A stretch of DNA of 64,000 nt from Desulfurobacteriaceae bacterium (lineage in GTDB: Bacteria; Aquificota; Aquificia; Desulfurobacteriales; Desulfurobacteriaceae), in the NCBI GenBank assembly GCA_027068415.1, contig JAMOTD010000006.1, forward strand, positions 62,001-126,000. Direction: 5' to 3'. The position numbers and the translations under genes were made by a program. The notes under the pieces are model-generated. The model did no database searches. It had not been told where the DNA came from and saw only the letters and a list, made by a program, of their open reading frames with translations. Shown here piece after piece: positions 9,763 through 20,686 of this stretch; within the stretch, counting starts at the first letter, position 1, and each line of letters begins with the position of its first letter.

Positions 9763-10957
9763 CTTTCACTACCACCGTAAACTCAGGGCTCTGTGAGAGG
9801 CTTTCTGCTGCTTTAACGAGCTCCTCGTGAGTAGTTGAGAGAACCTCCTCAACGAACTCACCGTCGTAGCTCCACCCCTTGCCGAGAACCTCCCAGAAAC
9901 CGTAGTACCAGGCCCTCTTTGAGCGGAGCTCATGGTCAAGGAGGTAGGTCCCCCTGAAGTACTCCTTTGCCCTTTTAACCCTTTCTGGGGTTATGAAGTC
10001 GGGGAGGTTCTTAAGGATTCTGTGGAGCTCCCTCTTTACCTCCCCTTCCTTCTCCGGAGAAGTCCCTATGTAGGCAAGGAGCCTTCCGCTTCCCCTTCTA
10101 CTGGGGAAAAGGGAGCCAGTTGAGTAGGCATAGCCCCTCTTCTCCCTGAGCTCCTGAAAGAGAACGGAGCCGATTCCTTCGCCTAAGAGAGTATTAAGGA
10201 GCTTATAGGCCGGATAATCCCTATTAAAGACCGAAGGGGCGTTTAAACCGACCAGAATAAAGCTCTGCTCGGAGCCCTCTCTCTTCACAACTACTTCATC
10301 AGAGCAAGTTATGGGACAGGGAGGGAGCTCTGTTTTAACGGGCACGCTCTCAAGCTCTTCAAATTCCTTAACCGCTTCCTCCAACTCCTCAATGCGGCCG
10401 CAGAGGGAGAGAACAGCCCCCTCTTGAGGGAAGTTATCAGAAAACCACGACTTTACATCTTCAACCTCAAGGGAGGAGACGCTCTCAATAGTTCCGTAGG
10501 GGAGCTTTGAGTAAGGGTGATTGGGGTAAGTTCTCCTCATGAGCTCCTCATAGGCAAGGGCGAAGGAGCTCTCCTTCTTGGACCGGATTGAGGCTAAGAG
10601 TGAGGCCTTCTCAACCTGGAAGCTCTCCTCCCTGAAGCCGGGCTCGGTAAGGACATCAAGAAGGAGCTTAAGGTACTCCTTTCCCTTTTGGCTGACGAAC
10701 TGAAACTTAACGAGGGAGTAGTCGCATGAGACGTCGGGGACAAAGGGGGAGCCGGAGCTCTCCTGAAGTTTAAAAAACTCTTCAGGGGAGTACTTTAAAG
10801 AGCCCTTAAAGGCGGTTCTGAGGGTTAAAAGGGTTATTCCCTCAGGGCTGTCGGCTGAGCTTCCCAGCGGAAAGAAAAGGGAGCCCGCAACTATGGGGTA
10901 GCTCCCCTCGTACTTTAACAGGACTTTAAGGCCGTTTCGGAGCTCCAAAACCTCCAT
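9755..10957 (-). CDS. M16 family peptidase-like protein
   Basis: M16 fold features: GSSADSPEGITLLTLRTAFKGS..., LNTLLGEGIGSVLFQELREKRGYAYSTGS. Classical HxxEH motif not seen. Confidence 0.86.
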   Translation of the reverse strand: MEVLELRNGLKVLLKYEGSYPIVAGSLFFPLGSSADSPEGITLLTLRTAFKGSLKYSPEEFFKLQESSGSPFVPDVSCDYSLVKFQFVSQKGKEYLKLLLDVLTEPGFREESFQVEKASLLASIRSKKESSFALAYEELMRRTYPNHPYSKLPYGTIESVSSLEVEDVKSWFSDNFPQEGAVLSLCGRIEELEEAVKEFEELESVPVKTELPPCPITCSDEVVVKREGSEQSFILVGLNAPSVFNRDYPAYKLLNTLLGEGIGSVLFQELREKRGYAYSTGSLFPSRRGSGRLLAYIGTSPEKEGEVKRELHRILKNLPDFITPERVKRAKEYFRGTYLLDHELRSKRAWYYGFWEVLGKGWSYDGEFVEEVLSTTHEELVKAAESLSQSPEFTVVVKDG

Positions 10958-10958
10958 A

Positions 10959-11609
10959 TCAGAAGTCCTCTAAAGCGGGGACTACCGGGAGTTTTGAGTA
11001 GTCGGCTCCCTCAACGACAACCATCCTCCCCTCTACCCTCACCCTGTCGTCAACGAACCACTTGACTGCCTGAGGGTAAATCCTGTGCTCCCACTTTAAA
11101 ACCTTCTCAGACAGGGTTTCCGGAGTATCCTCCGGAGAAACCGGAACTGCACACTGAATAACTATCGGCCCCGTATCAACGCCCTTATCAACTATGTGAA
11201 CGGTAGCTCCGGAAATCTTCACGCCGTAGATAATGGCCTGCCAGTGGGGCCTTAAACCGGGAAAGGAGGGGAGAAGCGTAGGGTGAATGTTTAAAATCCT
11301 ATTTGGAAATGCATCAACGAAAACCGGAGTAACTATTTTCATGTAGCCTGCAAGGCAAATAAGGTCAACCTTTAGGTGTTTTAAAATTGCAACGATTTTC
11401 GCATCGTAGTCCTCACGGCTGGGAAAGGAGGAGGGGTCAACAAAGAGCCAGTTTACACCCAGCCTCTCCGCCCTCTCAATCGCGGCAATTCCCTTCCTGT
11501 CAACGATTAAAGCGACAACCTCGGCCTCTATCTTCCCCTCTTTCACAGCCCTTACTATGGCCTCAAAGTTGCTCCCCCTTCCGGAGGCCAGAACGGCTAT
11601 CCTCTTCAT
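10959..11609 (-). CDS. purN: Phosphoribosylglycinamide formyltransferase
   Basis: [40 protein letters not shown]. Confidence 0.95.
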   Translation of the reverse strand: MKRIAVLASGRGSNFEAIVRAVKEGKIEAEVVALIVDRKGIAAIERAERLGVNWLFVDPSSFPSREDYDAKIVAILKHLKVDLICLAGYMKIVTPVFVDAFPNRILNIHPTLLPSFPGLRPHWQAIIYGVKISGATVHIVDKGVDTGPIVIQCAVPVSPEDTPETLSEKVLKWEHRIYPQAVKWFVDDRVRVEGRMVVVEGADYSKLPVVPALEDF

Positions 11610-12646
11610 CTAATTTCCACTCCCCTCTTTCCTCTCTCAATTCTACCGATTGTGTAAACCCTCTCCCCGGCCTTTTCAAGGATTTCCTTGGCCTTGGCCT
11701 CATCGCGAGGGGAAACTACTACCGTATATCCTATTCCCATGTTAAAGGTCTTAAACATCTCCTCTTCGGGAACACCGCCCTTCTTATGAATAAACTCAAA
11801 AATCGGAAGGACTTCCCAGCTATCCTTCTCAATAACGGCCTTTAAACCCTCGGGGAGAACCCTAACGAGGTTTCCGGGAATTCCCCCGCCGGTTATGTGG
11901 GCCATTCCCTTAACCCTGACCTGCTCAAGGAGGGCGAGAACGCTCCTAACGTAGATTCTCGTAGGCTCAAGGAGGAGCTGATAAACCTTTTTACCGCCGA
12001 GCTCCTCAACTACGTCGTCAACCTTAAGACCGAGTATTTCAAAGAAGAGCTTTCTGACCAGGGAGTAGCCGTTGCTGTGAATTCCGCTTGAGGCAAGACC
12101 TAAAACTACGTCTCCCTCTTCAATACCCTCTCCTGTAATGTACTCCTCTCTGTCAACTATTCCCACAACGAAGCCTGCAAGGTCGTACTCGCCTTCGGGG
12201 TAGAAGTCGGGCATCTCGGCGGTTTCGCCACCTATCAGGGAGCAGCCGGCAATTTCGCACCCTTTGGCAATTCCCTTAATAACCTCGGCGGCGGTCTCAA
12301 CGCTGAGCTTTCCGGTGGCAAAGTAGTCAAGGAAAAAGAGGGGCTTTGCCCCGACGGTCAGAATGTCGTTAACGCACATTGCAACGAGGTCTATCCCGAC
12401 TGTGTCGTGGACGTTCGCCATCTGAGCTACTTTAAGTTTTGTGCCGACCCCGTCGGTTCCAGAAACGAGAACAGGCTCTCTGTAGCCCTTGGGAATTAAG
12501 TAGCCGGCACCGAAGCCACCGATTCCCGCAAGGACGTTGGCGTCAAAAGTCCTCTTTGCGAAGGGCTTTATGAGGTCAACCAGCCTCTCTCCGGCCTCTA
12601 TGTCAACGCCGGCCTCTTTATAGGTTAGTCCCTTCTTCCTCTCCAT
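11606..12646 (-). CDS. purM: Phosphoribosylformylglycinamidine cyclo-ligase
   Basis: [52 protein letters not shown]. Confidence 0.96.
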   Translation of the reverse strand: MERKKGLTYKEAGVDIEAGERLVDLIKPFAKRTFDANVLAGIGGFGAGYLIPKGYREPVLVSGTDGVGTKLKVAQMANVHDTVGIDLVAMCVNDILTVGAKPLFFLDYFATGKLSVETAAEVIKGIAKGCEIAGCSLIGGETAEMPDFYPEGEYDLAGFVVGIVDREEYITGEGIEEGDVVLGLASSGIHSNGYSLVRKLFFEILGLKVDDVVEELGGKKVYQLLLEPTRIYVRSVLALLEQVRVKGMAHITGGGIPGNLVRVLPEGLKAVIEKDSWEVLPIFEFIHKKGGVPEEEMFKTFNMGIGYTVVVSPRDEAKAKEILEKAGERVYTIGRIERGKRGVEIR

Positions 12647-13610
12647 AGTTCATCTCCCCGTCAAAGAAAATCGGAACTTCAAAGGCAAAGTGGCGGCGGG
12701 TCCACCCCTTTTGGCCGCCCAGCTGCTTTTCAATGAACTCCTCAAAACCTTTAACCCTTGAATCAAGGGCGTCTGCATAGGCGAGAGCAACGGCCTCAAG
12801 TGTTTTTGGCATCTTAGGTGAGCCGTGCTCGTACTTGCCGTGGTGGGCAAGTATGCAGTGGAGTAGCTTGGTCTTAAGCTCCCTCGGGAAGCCCTCAATT
12901 TCGGCAATTTTAAAGGCTACCATTTCACAGCTCATGTAGAGGTGGCCAAGGAGAAGCCCCTCGTCTGTCCTCTCAATCGTAACCTTTACCGAGTACTCGT
13001 GAACTTTTCCGACGTCGTGGAGTATTGCGGCGGTTATTAGAAGGTCTCTGTCAATACTTTTAAAGCGCTTGGCAACGGTCTCGCAAATTTCAACAACGGC
13101 CAAGGTGTGTTCTAAAAGGCCGCCTATACAGGCGTGGTGGATTGTCTTTCCCGCAGGGGTTTTCAGGAAGAGCTCAACAAACTCATCGTCGTAGAAGAAC
13201 TTTTCAAGGAGGGTTTTGAGGTAAGGGTTCTTTATGCTCTCAATTTTGTACAGGAGCTCCTCAAACTGCTCCTCTACCGGGTAGCGGCTGTGGCAGATAA
13301 ACTTATCGGGGTTATACTCCCCCTCTCCCAACTTCTTAATTTCCGTCAGCTTCGGCTGAAGGGTACCCTGAAAGTGCTCAACCCTGCCTGAAACAAAGAC
13401 AACGTCTCCCTTCTGGAACTGGGTAAGGTCGGCATCTTTCGGGGGCTTCCACCAAAGGGCGGTAAAGCTCCCGGTTTTGTCAGAGAGGATTAGTCTTAAA
13501 AAGGGCTCGCCGGTTCTGTGCTTTTTTATCTCCACGTGCTCAATTACGTAAGTTCCCGAGAAGGGAGCTCCGACGGGAAGGTTATAGAGCTCTTTAACAA
13601 GTAAGTCCAC
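12618..13610 (-). CDS. OB-fold plus HD-domain protein, YhaM-like 3'-5' exoribonuclease family
   Basis: N-terminal OB fold; [18 protein letters not shown]...[15 protein letters not shown] motif; [20 protein letters not shown]. Confidence 0.88.
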   Translation of the reverse strand: MDLLVKELYNLPVGAPFSGTYVIEHVEIKKHRTGEPFLRLILSDKTGSFTALWWKPPKDADLTQFQKGDVVFVSGRVEHFQGTLQPKLTEIKKLGEGEYNPDKFICHSRYPVEEQFEELLYKIESIKNPYLKTLLEKFFYDDEFVELFLKTPAGKTIHHACIGGLLEHTLAVVEICETVAKRFKSIDRDLLITAAILHDVGKVHEYSVKVTIERTDEGLLLGHLYMSCEMVAFKIAEIEGFPRELKTKLLHCILAHHGKYEHGSPKMPKTLEAVALAYADALDSRVKGFEEFIEKQLGGQKGWTRRHFAFEVPIFFDGEMNYGEEEGTNL

Positions 13611-13693
13611 GCTTTCTCCCTGGGGAATTTATGGTAGGAAAATTATAGCCGAAGGGAACTCCCCTCAAAGGGGGAGCCCTATGGGAGGTGCCA

Positions 13694-15106
13694 TTAAAAT
13701 CCGACCTTTGCAGCGTAGAGGGCGGAGGCGTCAACAACGGGGTTGATGTAGATACCGAGGACAATCAGAATAACCGCCATAACTGCAAGGGGAATAACAG
13801 CCCAAACCCTGTTAACGTCGTTTACGGGCTTTTCAATTGTGGGCTCCTCAAGGTACATCTGCTTCGCAATCCAGATGTAGTAGGCAACAGAAAAGGCGCT
13901 GTTTAGAAGGCCGATTAGGGCGAGCCACGTCATTCCGGCGTCAACGGCAGCGGTAAAGACGAAGACCTTGCTGATAAAGCCGGCCATCGGGGGAACTCCG
14001 GCAAGTGAGAGGAGGAAAATCAGAAAGAGCGCTGCCAAAACGGGCTCCCTCTTGCCGAGCCCCTTGTAGTCGTCCATAGTGCGGGCTCCCCAGATGTAGA
14101 GGAGAACGGCAAATGAGAGGAAGGCCGCGGTCTTCATAAAGACGTAGGCAGCTGAGTGGTAGAGGATACCGGTAATACTGACGGGAACGGAAAGGGCAGC
14201 AAAGGCCACTAAAGTATAGCCGGCGTGGGCAACCGAGGAGTAGGCCAAAATCCTTGAGACCCTTCTCTGGGCAAGAGCAAGGAGGTTTCCTACCGTCATC
14301 GTAATCGCGGCAAGGAGTGCAAAGATAAAGGTAAAGTGGGGCGCCATAACGGGAATTGCCTCAAAGACAACCCTCATAAGAGCGATAAAGGCGGCACTCT
14401 TTGAGATACCCGTTAAGAGGGCGGCAACCCCCGGACAGGTTCCGTCGTAAACGTCGGGTCCCCAGAAGTGGAAGGGGAAAGCGGTAAGTTTAAAGCCAAA
14501 GCCAGCAAGGATAAAAATTCCGGCCAAAGCAACGAGGGGGTCTTTAAAGAGGTTCTCAACCAGAGCCTTAAATGTAAAGTCTCCCGTTAAGCCATACAAG
14601 ATTGAGACGCCGAAAAGGATAAATCCCACCGCAAGGGCACCGTTAAAGAAGTACTTAACGCCGGCCTCTAAGGACTTATCGTCAAAGGCAAAGAGGACCA
14701 TAAGGTAGGTGGGCATCGTCATGAGCTCCATCGCAATAACGAGGGAAACGAAGTTGTCGGCGCAGATTAAGAGGAGAGCTCCCGCTGTTGAAATCATTAT
14801 CGCGCCGACAAGCTCATTAACAAACTTATCCTTCTGGGTAATCCAGTAAACGACGAACATCAGCATCCACGAAGCCAACAGAACCAAAACGCCAATCAGC
14901 CGGGAAACCTCGTCGGTGGTGAAGAAGGAGTTAAGTAAGGCCCTCCCCTGGTCGGAGATGAGAACGAGGAAGAGGGCTATTAAGTAGCCGAAAGTTGAGA
15001 TTACGGCACCGAGGAGACTTGATATCCTAAAGAGCCTGTTAATTACCGGAAGGAAAGCTCCGGTAAGGGCTAAAATCATCACTGCCATCAAGAAGTTGAT
15101 ATTCAC
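13694..15106 (-). CDS. nuoN: NADH-quinone oxidoreductase subunit N
   Basis: 14-TM antiporter-like subunit; SFVSLVIAMELMTMPTYLMV, HFWGPDVYDGTCPGVAALLTGISKSAAF. Confidence 0.95.
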   Translation of the reverse strand: MNINFLMAVMILALTGAFLPVINRLFRISSLLGAVISTFGYLIALFLVLISDQGRALLNSFFTTDEVSRLIGVLVLLASWMLMFVVYWITQKDKFVNELVGAIMISTAGALLLICADNFVSLVIAMELMTMPTYLMVLFAFDDKSLEAGVKYFFNGALAVGFILFGVSILYGLTGDFTFKALVENLFKDPLVALAGIFILAGFGFKLTAFPFHFWGPDVYDGTCPGVAALLTGISKSAAFIALMRVVFEAIPVMAPHFTFIFALLAAITMTVGNLLALAQRRVSRILAYSSVAHAGYTLVAFAALSVPVSITGILYHSAAYVFMKTAAFLSFAVLLYIWGARTMDDYKGLGKREPVLAALFLIFLLSLAGVPPMAGFISKVFVFTAAVDAGMTWLALIGLLNSAFSVAYYIWIAKQMYLEEPTIEKPVNDVNRVWAVIPLAVMAVILIVLGIYINPVVDASALYAAKVGF

Positions 15107-15116
15107 CGGCTACCCC

Positions 15117-16559
15117 CTACTTAAAGAGTTGTGCAAATGTATTTACTACCGGGTTGTAGAGGTTAAAGACGATTGAGGGAACAACCCCGGTTATGATAAA
15201 GGCCGCAATGTACATTGCAAGGGGAATGTTCTCAATTAAGGGTAGTTCCGAAAGCTTGAGCTCCTTCAGGCTCTCCCTTAAGGGGCCGAAAACAGCCCTC
15301 TGGAGCATCCACATAAAGAAACCTGCAGAGAGGGCACTGGCAAGGGGAACGATAATCATAATCCACCCCCAGTAGTCAAAGGCGGCAAGCATAACGGTAA
15401 ACTCGCCGACAAACCCGGCCGTTCCAGGAAGTCCCACGGCCGCAAGAACGCCGATAACGAACATCGTCATTAAGAGGGGTATCCTCCTCATAAGGCCGCC
15501 CAGCTCAGAGATGTACCAAGTGTGGGTCTTGTGGTGGATATAGCCTGCAATCATAAAGAGGAGGGAGATAATGAGGGCGTGTCCGAGCATCTCGTAAACT
15601 GCTGCGGAAATCCCTGCGGCGGTTAAAGAGGCAAGCGCAAGGAGAACGAAGCCCATGTGGTTAATTGAGGAGTAGGCGACCATTCTCTTGATGTGGTCTT
15701 CGGCCAGAGCCCTAAAGCCTGCGTAGAAAATCGTAAGAACTGCTATAAAGGCCATCAAGGGGGCAAAGAACTTGCTTATCTCAGGGAAGACAAAAATCTC
15801 CCACCTTAAAAGACCGTAAGCACCCATCTTAAGGAGAAGCCCTGCAAGGAAGACCGAAATAGGTGAAGGTGCCTGAACGTGAGCGTCGGGAAGCCAAGTG
15901 TGGAAGGGAACGACGGGCATCTTAACGGCAAAGCCGATAAACATCAATATCCAGATTAACTTGGCAATTCCCGGCTCAAGGTTAATTCCCACCAGCTTCT
16001 CAAACTCAAAGGTGTGGGCGGTAAGGTAGAGAACAATAATTCCGAGCAGGAGAAAGACGCTCGCAAGGTGGGTATAGATAAAGAACTTCATTGCAGCGTA
16101 AATCCTGTTCTCAGCTCCCCATATACCTATGTGAAAGAACATCGGGACGAGTGTAAACTCCCAGAAGATAAAGAACCACAACAAGTTAAGTGAGGCAAAA
16201 ACTCCGACCATAGGCCCGAGGAAGAGGAGTATCAGGAAGAAGTAAGCTCCCGGCCTCTCAACGTGCCACGATGAGAGGGTTACCGTAATTGCAAGGAACG
16301 CCGTAATTCCTAAAAGCAGAAGGGATATACCGTCAACGGCAAGGTGAAGGTTAAAGTCAAAGGGAGGGTAAATCGTGTAGAACTCGTTAAAGGCAAAGCC
16401 GTTACCCGGGTACTTTATTATCAGGTAGGCCGTACAGAGGGCCAAGAAAACTCCCACAGCAAGGGAAAGGTACTTGGGAACATCCCTGTTAACCCTCTCA
16501 AGGAGCCACGCGAAGGGCGCCACTATTACGGGGAGCAATATCATGCTCAGCAAAACCAT
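15117..16559 (-). CDS. nuoM: NADH-quinone oxidoreductase subunit M
   Basis: FIFWEFTLVPMFFHIGIWG; PFHTWLPDAHVQAPSPISVFLAGLLLKMGAYG. Confidence 0.95.
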   Translation of the reverse strand: MVLLSMILLPVIVAPFAWLLERVNRDVPKYLSLAVGVFLALCTAYLIIKYPGNGFAFNEFYTIYPPFDFNLHLAVDGISLLLLGITAFLAITVTLSSWHVERPGAYFFLILLFLGPMVGVFASLNLLWFFIFWEFTLVPMFFHIGIWGAENRIYAAMKFFIYTHLASVFLLLGIIVLYLTAHTFEFEKLVGINLEPGIAKLIWILMFIGFAVKMPVVPFHTWLPDAHVQAPSPISVFLAGLLLKMGAYGLLRWEIFVFPEISKFFAPLMAFIAVLTIFYAGFRALAEDHIKRMVAYSSINHMGFVLLALASLTAAGISAAVYEMLGHALIISLLFMIAGYIHHKTHTWYISELGGLMRRIPLLMTMFVIGVLAAVGLPGTAGFVGEFTVMLAAFDYWGWIMIIVPLASALSAGFFMWMLQRAVFGPLRESLKELKLSELPLIENIPLAMYIAAFIITGVVPSIVFNLYNPVVNTFAQLFK

Positions 16560-16570
16560 CTACTCCTCCT

Positions 16571-18403
16571 CTAAACAAAAAGAGTAATGAGAACAAGGGT
16601 TATTACGCCTGCAACGAAGTAGGTAAGGTAGTCAATAAGGTCGCCGGTCTGTATCTTCCTGCACCTGTCCCAGCAGGCGAGGGAGAGCTTGGCGGTTCCG
16701 TTTACAGCACCGTCAACGATGTTCGTATCAACCCACTCAACCGCCTTGGCAATTGAGCCGTAGAAGACGTGTCTGCAGAGCCACTTAATTGCGGCATCAA
16801 CGTACCAGCCGTTGTAGAGGAAATCGTTGAGCCCCTTACCCAGGGGGTGAGCTAAGAACTTGGCGGTTGAGATAACCTTCTTGTAGTAGATGAGGAAGAC
16901 AATCCCGAAGAGGATAAACATTACAGTTAGGGTTGCAACGAGAAGGTTGAGGTATAAGGGCTCGTGGACTTCTCCTCCGGCTATGAAGTGGATAATCTTT
17001 TCCTTAAAGAAGGGAATCAGAATCGTCATAGAGGCAAGAACGTAGAGGGGAATCAGCATTATGGGGTAAGCCTCTTTGGCGTGTTTTGAGTTATCAGAGG
17101 GCTCGCCGGTAAAGACAACGAACCAGAGCCTGAAGCCGTAAGCTATACAGAGAACGGCGGCAATAAAGGTCAGCCAGAAGATTACGGGGTTTCCGTAGGA
17201 GTAAACTGCAGCAAGAACCCAGTCCTTACTGAAGAAACCGTTAAAGGGAGGAACGCCAGCAAGGGCGAGGATTCCCACCAGGAACAGGAAACCGGTCTGA
17301 GGCATGTACTTTAAAAGCCCTCCTAACTTAAAGGCGTCCTTTGTGTGGTGGGTCATGTGGATAACGGCACCTGCGGCTAAGAAGAGGAGTGCCTTAAAGA
17401 TTGCGTGGTTCATAAGGTGAAAGACTCCCGCAACCGCAGAGCCTACGCCGATTGCAACAAACATAAGGGCAAGGTGCTCCATAGTTGAGAAGGCGAGAAT
17501 TTTCTTAATTTCGGTATGAGCAAGGGCACCTGTTGCCGCAATGAAGGCCGAGATTGCACCTACAAAGGCAACGACAATCAGGGCGTGGGAGTAGTCAAAG
17601 AAGGGAAAGAGCCTTGCAACCATGTAAACGCCTGCGTTAACCATCGTAGCGGCGTGGATTAGGGCAGAAACCGTTGTGGGACCTTCCATAGCGTCAAGGA
17701 GCCACGGGAATAGGGGGAACTGGGCGGACTTACCGATTGCTCCGATGAAGAGGAGGATTGAAATAAGGAGACCGAGCTTAACGCTGAAGGCTCCGGCAAC
17801 GGCAAGGGCATTGAGCTCCTGAAACTCAATGGTCCCCAGTAAAACCCACGCAACGATTATACCCGCAAGCATAAAGACGTCGCCGAAGCGGGTCATAACG
17901 AATGCCTTTAAGGCCGCCTCTGCAGCACTCTTCTTCCAATACCAGTAGCCAATTAAGAGGTACGAGCAAAGGCCTACGCCTTCCCAGAAGATGTACAGGC
18001 CTAAAAGGTTGCTCACGAAGACCAGACCTACCATTGAGCCGATGAAGAAGAGCTTCTCAAAGTAGTACCTCTCCGGAGACTCGTCCTCCTCCATGTATCC
18101 CCTTGAGAAGACGATGTCAAGGAAGCCGATTCCGGTGGCTATCAAGGCCATCAGAATAGCCAAGTTGTCAACGTAAATCCCGAGGGGAACTTTAAAGGAA
18201 CCGAAGGAGAACCAGTTAAAGTGGTGGACGATGGGGTGCTCGTGGAGGTTTAAAGCGATGTAGCAGGAGAGGATAAAGCCGAGAAGACCGGTAGCGGCAG
18301 CAACCCAGAACGAAGCCCACTTCTCAATGTAGTGGCCTACGAGGAAGGCAAGAATGCTGCCTACGAAGAAGATTGCTATTGTCAGGTAGACGATGCTCTC
18401 CAT
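16571..18403 (-). CDS. nuoL: NADH-quinone oxidoreductase subunit L
   Basis: WEGVGLCSYLLIGYWY; FPLFPWLLDAMEGPTTVSALIHAATMVNAGVYM. Confidence 0.96.
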   Translation of the reverse strand: MESIVYLTIAIFFVGSILAFLVGHYIEKWASFWVAAATGLLGFILSCYIALNLHEHPIVHHFNWFSFGSFKVPLGIYVDNLAILMALIATGIGFLDIVFSRGYMEEDESPERYYFEKLFFIGSMVGLVFVSNLLGLYIFWEGVGLCSYLLIGYWYWKKSAAEAALKAFVMTRFGDVFMLAGIIVAWVLLGTIEFQELNALAVAGAFSVKLGLLISILLFIGAIGKSAQFPLFPWLLDAMEGPTTVSALIHAATMVNAGVYMVARLFPFFDYSHALIVVAFVGAISAFIAATGALAHTEIKKILAFSTMEHLALMFVAIGVGSAVAGVFHLMNHAIFKALLFLAAGAVIHMTHHTKDAFKLGGLLKYMPQTGFLFLVGILALAGVPPFNGFFSKDWVLAAVYSYGNPVIFWLTFIAAVLCIAYGFRLWFVVFTGEPSDNSKHAKEAYPIMLIPLYVLASMTILIPFFKEKIIHFIAGGEVHEPLYLNLLVATLTVMFILFGIVFLIYYKKVISTAKFLAHPLGKGLNDFLYNGWYVDAAIKWLCRHVFYGSIAKAVEWVDTNIVDGAVNGTAKLSLACWDRCRKIQTGDLIDYLTYFVAGVITLVLITLFV

Positions 18404-18404
18404 C

Positions 18405-18713
18405 TTACCACCTCAGGTTCCTGATTTTTGATGGAATAACTTCTCCGAAGCGCTTGTAGAAGACTATTACGATTGCAAGGCCAACGGCAGCCTCAAGGGC
18501 CGCAAGCCCTATCGTAAAGAATGTAAAGATTTCTCCGTCAACGTTCCTCTGGGCCGAGAAGATTACGAAGTTTATGTTTGCGGCGTTGATTATCATCTCA
18601 ACGGCAAAAAGCATCCTGATTACCGACTTCCTTGAAAGGAGCCCGTAAACCCCTACGGCCAAAAGGGAGAATGAGAGAAATAGGTATGCGTGAACATCTG
18701 CCTCTAAAAGCAT
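18405..18713 (-). CDS. nuoK: NADH-quinone oxidoreductase subunit K
   Basis: VIRMLFAVEMIINAANINFV; GLAALEAAVGLAIVI. Confidence 0.95.
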   Translation of the reverse strand: MLLEADVHAYLFLSFSLLAVGVYGLLSRKSVIRMLFAVEMIINAANINFVIFSAQRNVDGEIFTFFTIGLAALEAAVGLAIVIVFYKRFGEVIPSKIRNLRW

Positions 18714-18714
18714 T

Positions 18715-19197
18715 TTAGCCGGCCTCCCTCTTCTTCGTAATTATGGCGTTGGCCATGTAGAGTATTGCGGCAACTATAAAGCCGAGAACTATCGTGAAGA
18801 ATGAGTACTTCTCAACGAAGACAGTTCCAAGGAGCTCTGTAGAGTAGGTCTTGAACGGAAAGGTATCTATAGCACTTGCAAAGCTGAAGATTACTCCAAC
18901 TATGAGGAGAATAAGGCTTACGACGATAGCCCTTACAGCCTTCCCGGGAGGCTTCTTGTAGCTCTCGCCAATCATCATAATCGCAAAGAGAACCAGAATC
19001 GTTACGCCTCCTGCGTAGATTGCAAGCTGGACGCCTCCTAAAACCGGCATGTTGAGGCCGAAGTAAACAAGGGCTATCTCTGACAGAAGAACGACGAAGG
19101 AGACTGCCGCCCAGAGGAGCGATGAGGCCTCAAGGGCTATTATGGCCGATGCAATTATTATTACGTAGATAATCCAGAAGTAGATGTTCCCCGTCAT
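18715..19197 (-). CDS. nuoJ: NADH-quinone oxidoreductase subunit J
   Basis: FGLNMPVLGGVQLAIYAGGVTILVLFAIMM. Confidence 0.94.
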   Translation of the reverse strand: MTGNIYFWIIYVIIIASAIIALEASSLLWAAVSFVVLLSEIALVYFGLNMPVLGGVQLAIYAGGVTILVLFAIMMIGESYKKPPGKAVRAIVVSLILLIVGVIFSFASAIDTFPFKTYSTELLGTVFVEKYSFFTIVLGFIVAAILYMANAIITKKREAG

Positions 19198-19715
19198 TTC
19201 TCCTCCTTTTTCTTTGCGGCCGCCTGCTGTTTCTTCTTCAGGGCCTCCTGCTTTTTCTTCTCAAGGAGCTCCTCCATCTTCTTCGCCTTTTCAATCGCCT
19301 CTTCAAGGTTTTCAGGCTCAAAGATAAACTTTGACAGGTTATCCCACGTTCCGGGCTCAACAATCATTCTGTACTCGTCGGTCAGCTTTATGGCCTTTTC
19401 GGGCTTTGTGGGGCAGGCGTCCTCACACAGGCCGCAGAAGATACACTCATTTGCCCTTACTTTCGGAACGGCACGGGGCTTTTTAACACCGGTAGGAACC
19501 ATCTCTATACAGTTAACGGGGCAGGCCCTTGCACACATTGAGCAGCCGATGCACAGGTCTGCCTTTATAACGTGCTTCCCCCTGTAGCGGAGCTCCCTCC
19601 TAATCCCCTTATCCCACCAAATTTCTGTAGCCTTGGGCGCAAAGAGGGCCTTTGTCACCCTTATAACTTTCTTGGTAGCCTCTATGGGCAGTAAGAGGGT
19701 CTCCTTAATCTCCAT
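19194..19715 (-). CDS. nuoI: NADH-quinone oxidoreductase subunit I (2x[4Fe-4S])
   Basis: CIGCSMCARACP and CIFCGLCEDACP; followed by an unusual Lys/Glu/Ala-rich C-terminal tail. Confidence 0.94.
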   Translation of the reverse strand: MEIKETLLLPIEATKKVIRVTKALFAPKATEIWWDKGIRRELRYRGKHVIKADLCIGCSMCARACPVNCIEMVPTGVKKPRAVPKVRANECIFCGLCEDACPTKPEKAIKLTDEYRMIVEPGTWDNLSKFIFEPENLEEAIEKAKKMEELLEKKKQEALKKKQQAAAKKKEEK

Positions 19716-19731
19716 TACTTACCTCTCCTTT

Positions 19732-20676
19732 CTAAGAGATGAACATCTTCACAAGGATTACGAATGCAAGGTTTAAGAGCGCAAGGGGAGTTAAAACCTT
19801 CCAGCAGAACCTTAAAAGCTGGTCCATTCTGATACGGGGAGTTGAAGCCCTCACGACGAAGGTAAAGATGTAGAGGAAGGAGAGCTTTATAAAAAACCAG
19901 AGAATTCCCGGAAGAACGGGCCCCTTAAAGCCGCCAAGGAAAAGAATTACGGCAACCGAGTAGAGGGCAAAGAGCTCAACAAGTTTAGAGAGAGCAAGAA
20001 TTGCGTAGTTGAAGCCGCCGAACTCGGTCAAAAATCCGTAAACAATCTCCTGCTCGGCCTCAGGAATGTCAAAAGGGGGACGGTCAGTAACAATCAAAGT
20101 TGCCGTTATGAAAATCAGGAATGCCGGAAGGAGAATGAGGAATGAGAGGATGGAGCTCTCCTTAACAATCTCCATAAAGTTGAGGGTACCGAAGAAGACT
20201 GCAGCAGCAAGGGCTGAAAGCCAAAGGGGAATCTCTCCCGAAATCATCTGGTTAACTACCCTCAATCCTCCTATGAAGGAGTACTTACTCCTTGAGACCC
20301 AACCTGCGTAGAAGAAAACGGGGGGCATACCTGTAACAAGGGCAAGGATTATGAGAAGGTCAAAGCTGGTGCTGACGACCCAACTGCCTTCAGAGAAGGG
20401 TATGAAGGCTATCAGCATTACAACCATAATGAAGGCGACAAAGGGAATAAGGGAGTAGAGGAGCTTGTTTGCCCTCCTCTGGATGATGAACTCTTTTTGA
20501 AAAAGCTTAAAGATGTCGGCAGTTGTCTGAAGAAGACCCCACTTACCGACGTAGAAAGGCCCCGTCCTAAGGTGGGCGTCGGCCAATACCTTCCTCTCAA
20601 AGTAGAAAATCATAAGGAAGACTATCAGCAGGAAAACAAATCCCGGAAAGAAAAGGGCTTTCAGCCACGCTTCCAT
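19732..20676 (-). CDS. nuoH: NADH-quinone oxidoreductase subunit H
   Basis: LRTGPFYVGKWGLLQTTADIFKLFQKE; RPPFDIPEAEQEIVYGFLTEFGG. Confidence 0.95.
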   Translation of the reverse strand: MEAWLKALFFPGFVFLLIVFLMIFYFERKVLADAHLRTGPFYVGKWGLLQTTADIFKLFQKEFIIQRRANKLLYSLIPFVAFIMVVMLIAFIPFSEGSWVVSTSFDLLIILALVTGMPPVFFYAGWVSRSKYSFIGGLRVVNQMISGEIPLWLSALAAAVFFGTLNFMEIVKESSILSFLILLPAFLIFITATLIVTDRPPFDIPEAEQEIVYGFLTEFGGFNYAILALSKLVELFALYSVAVILFLGGFKGPVLPGILWFFIKLSFLYIFTFVVRASTPRIRMDQLLRFCWKVLTPLALLNLAFVILVKMFIS

Positions 20677-20686
20677 TTCAATCCTC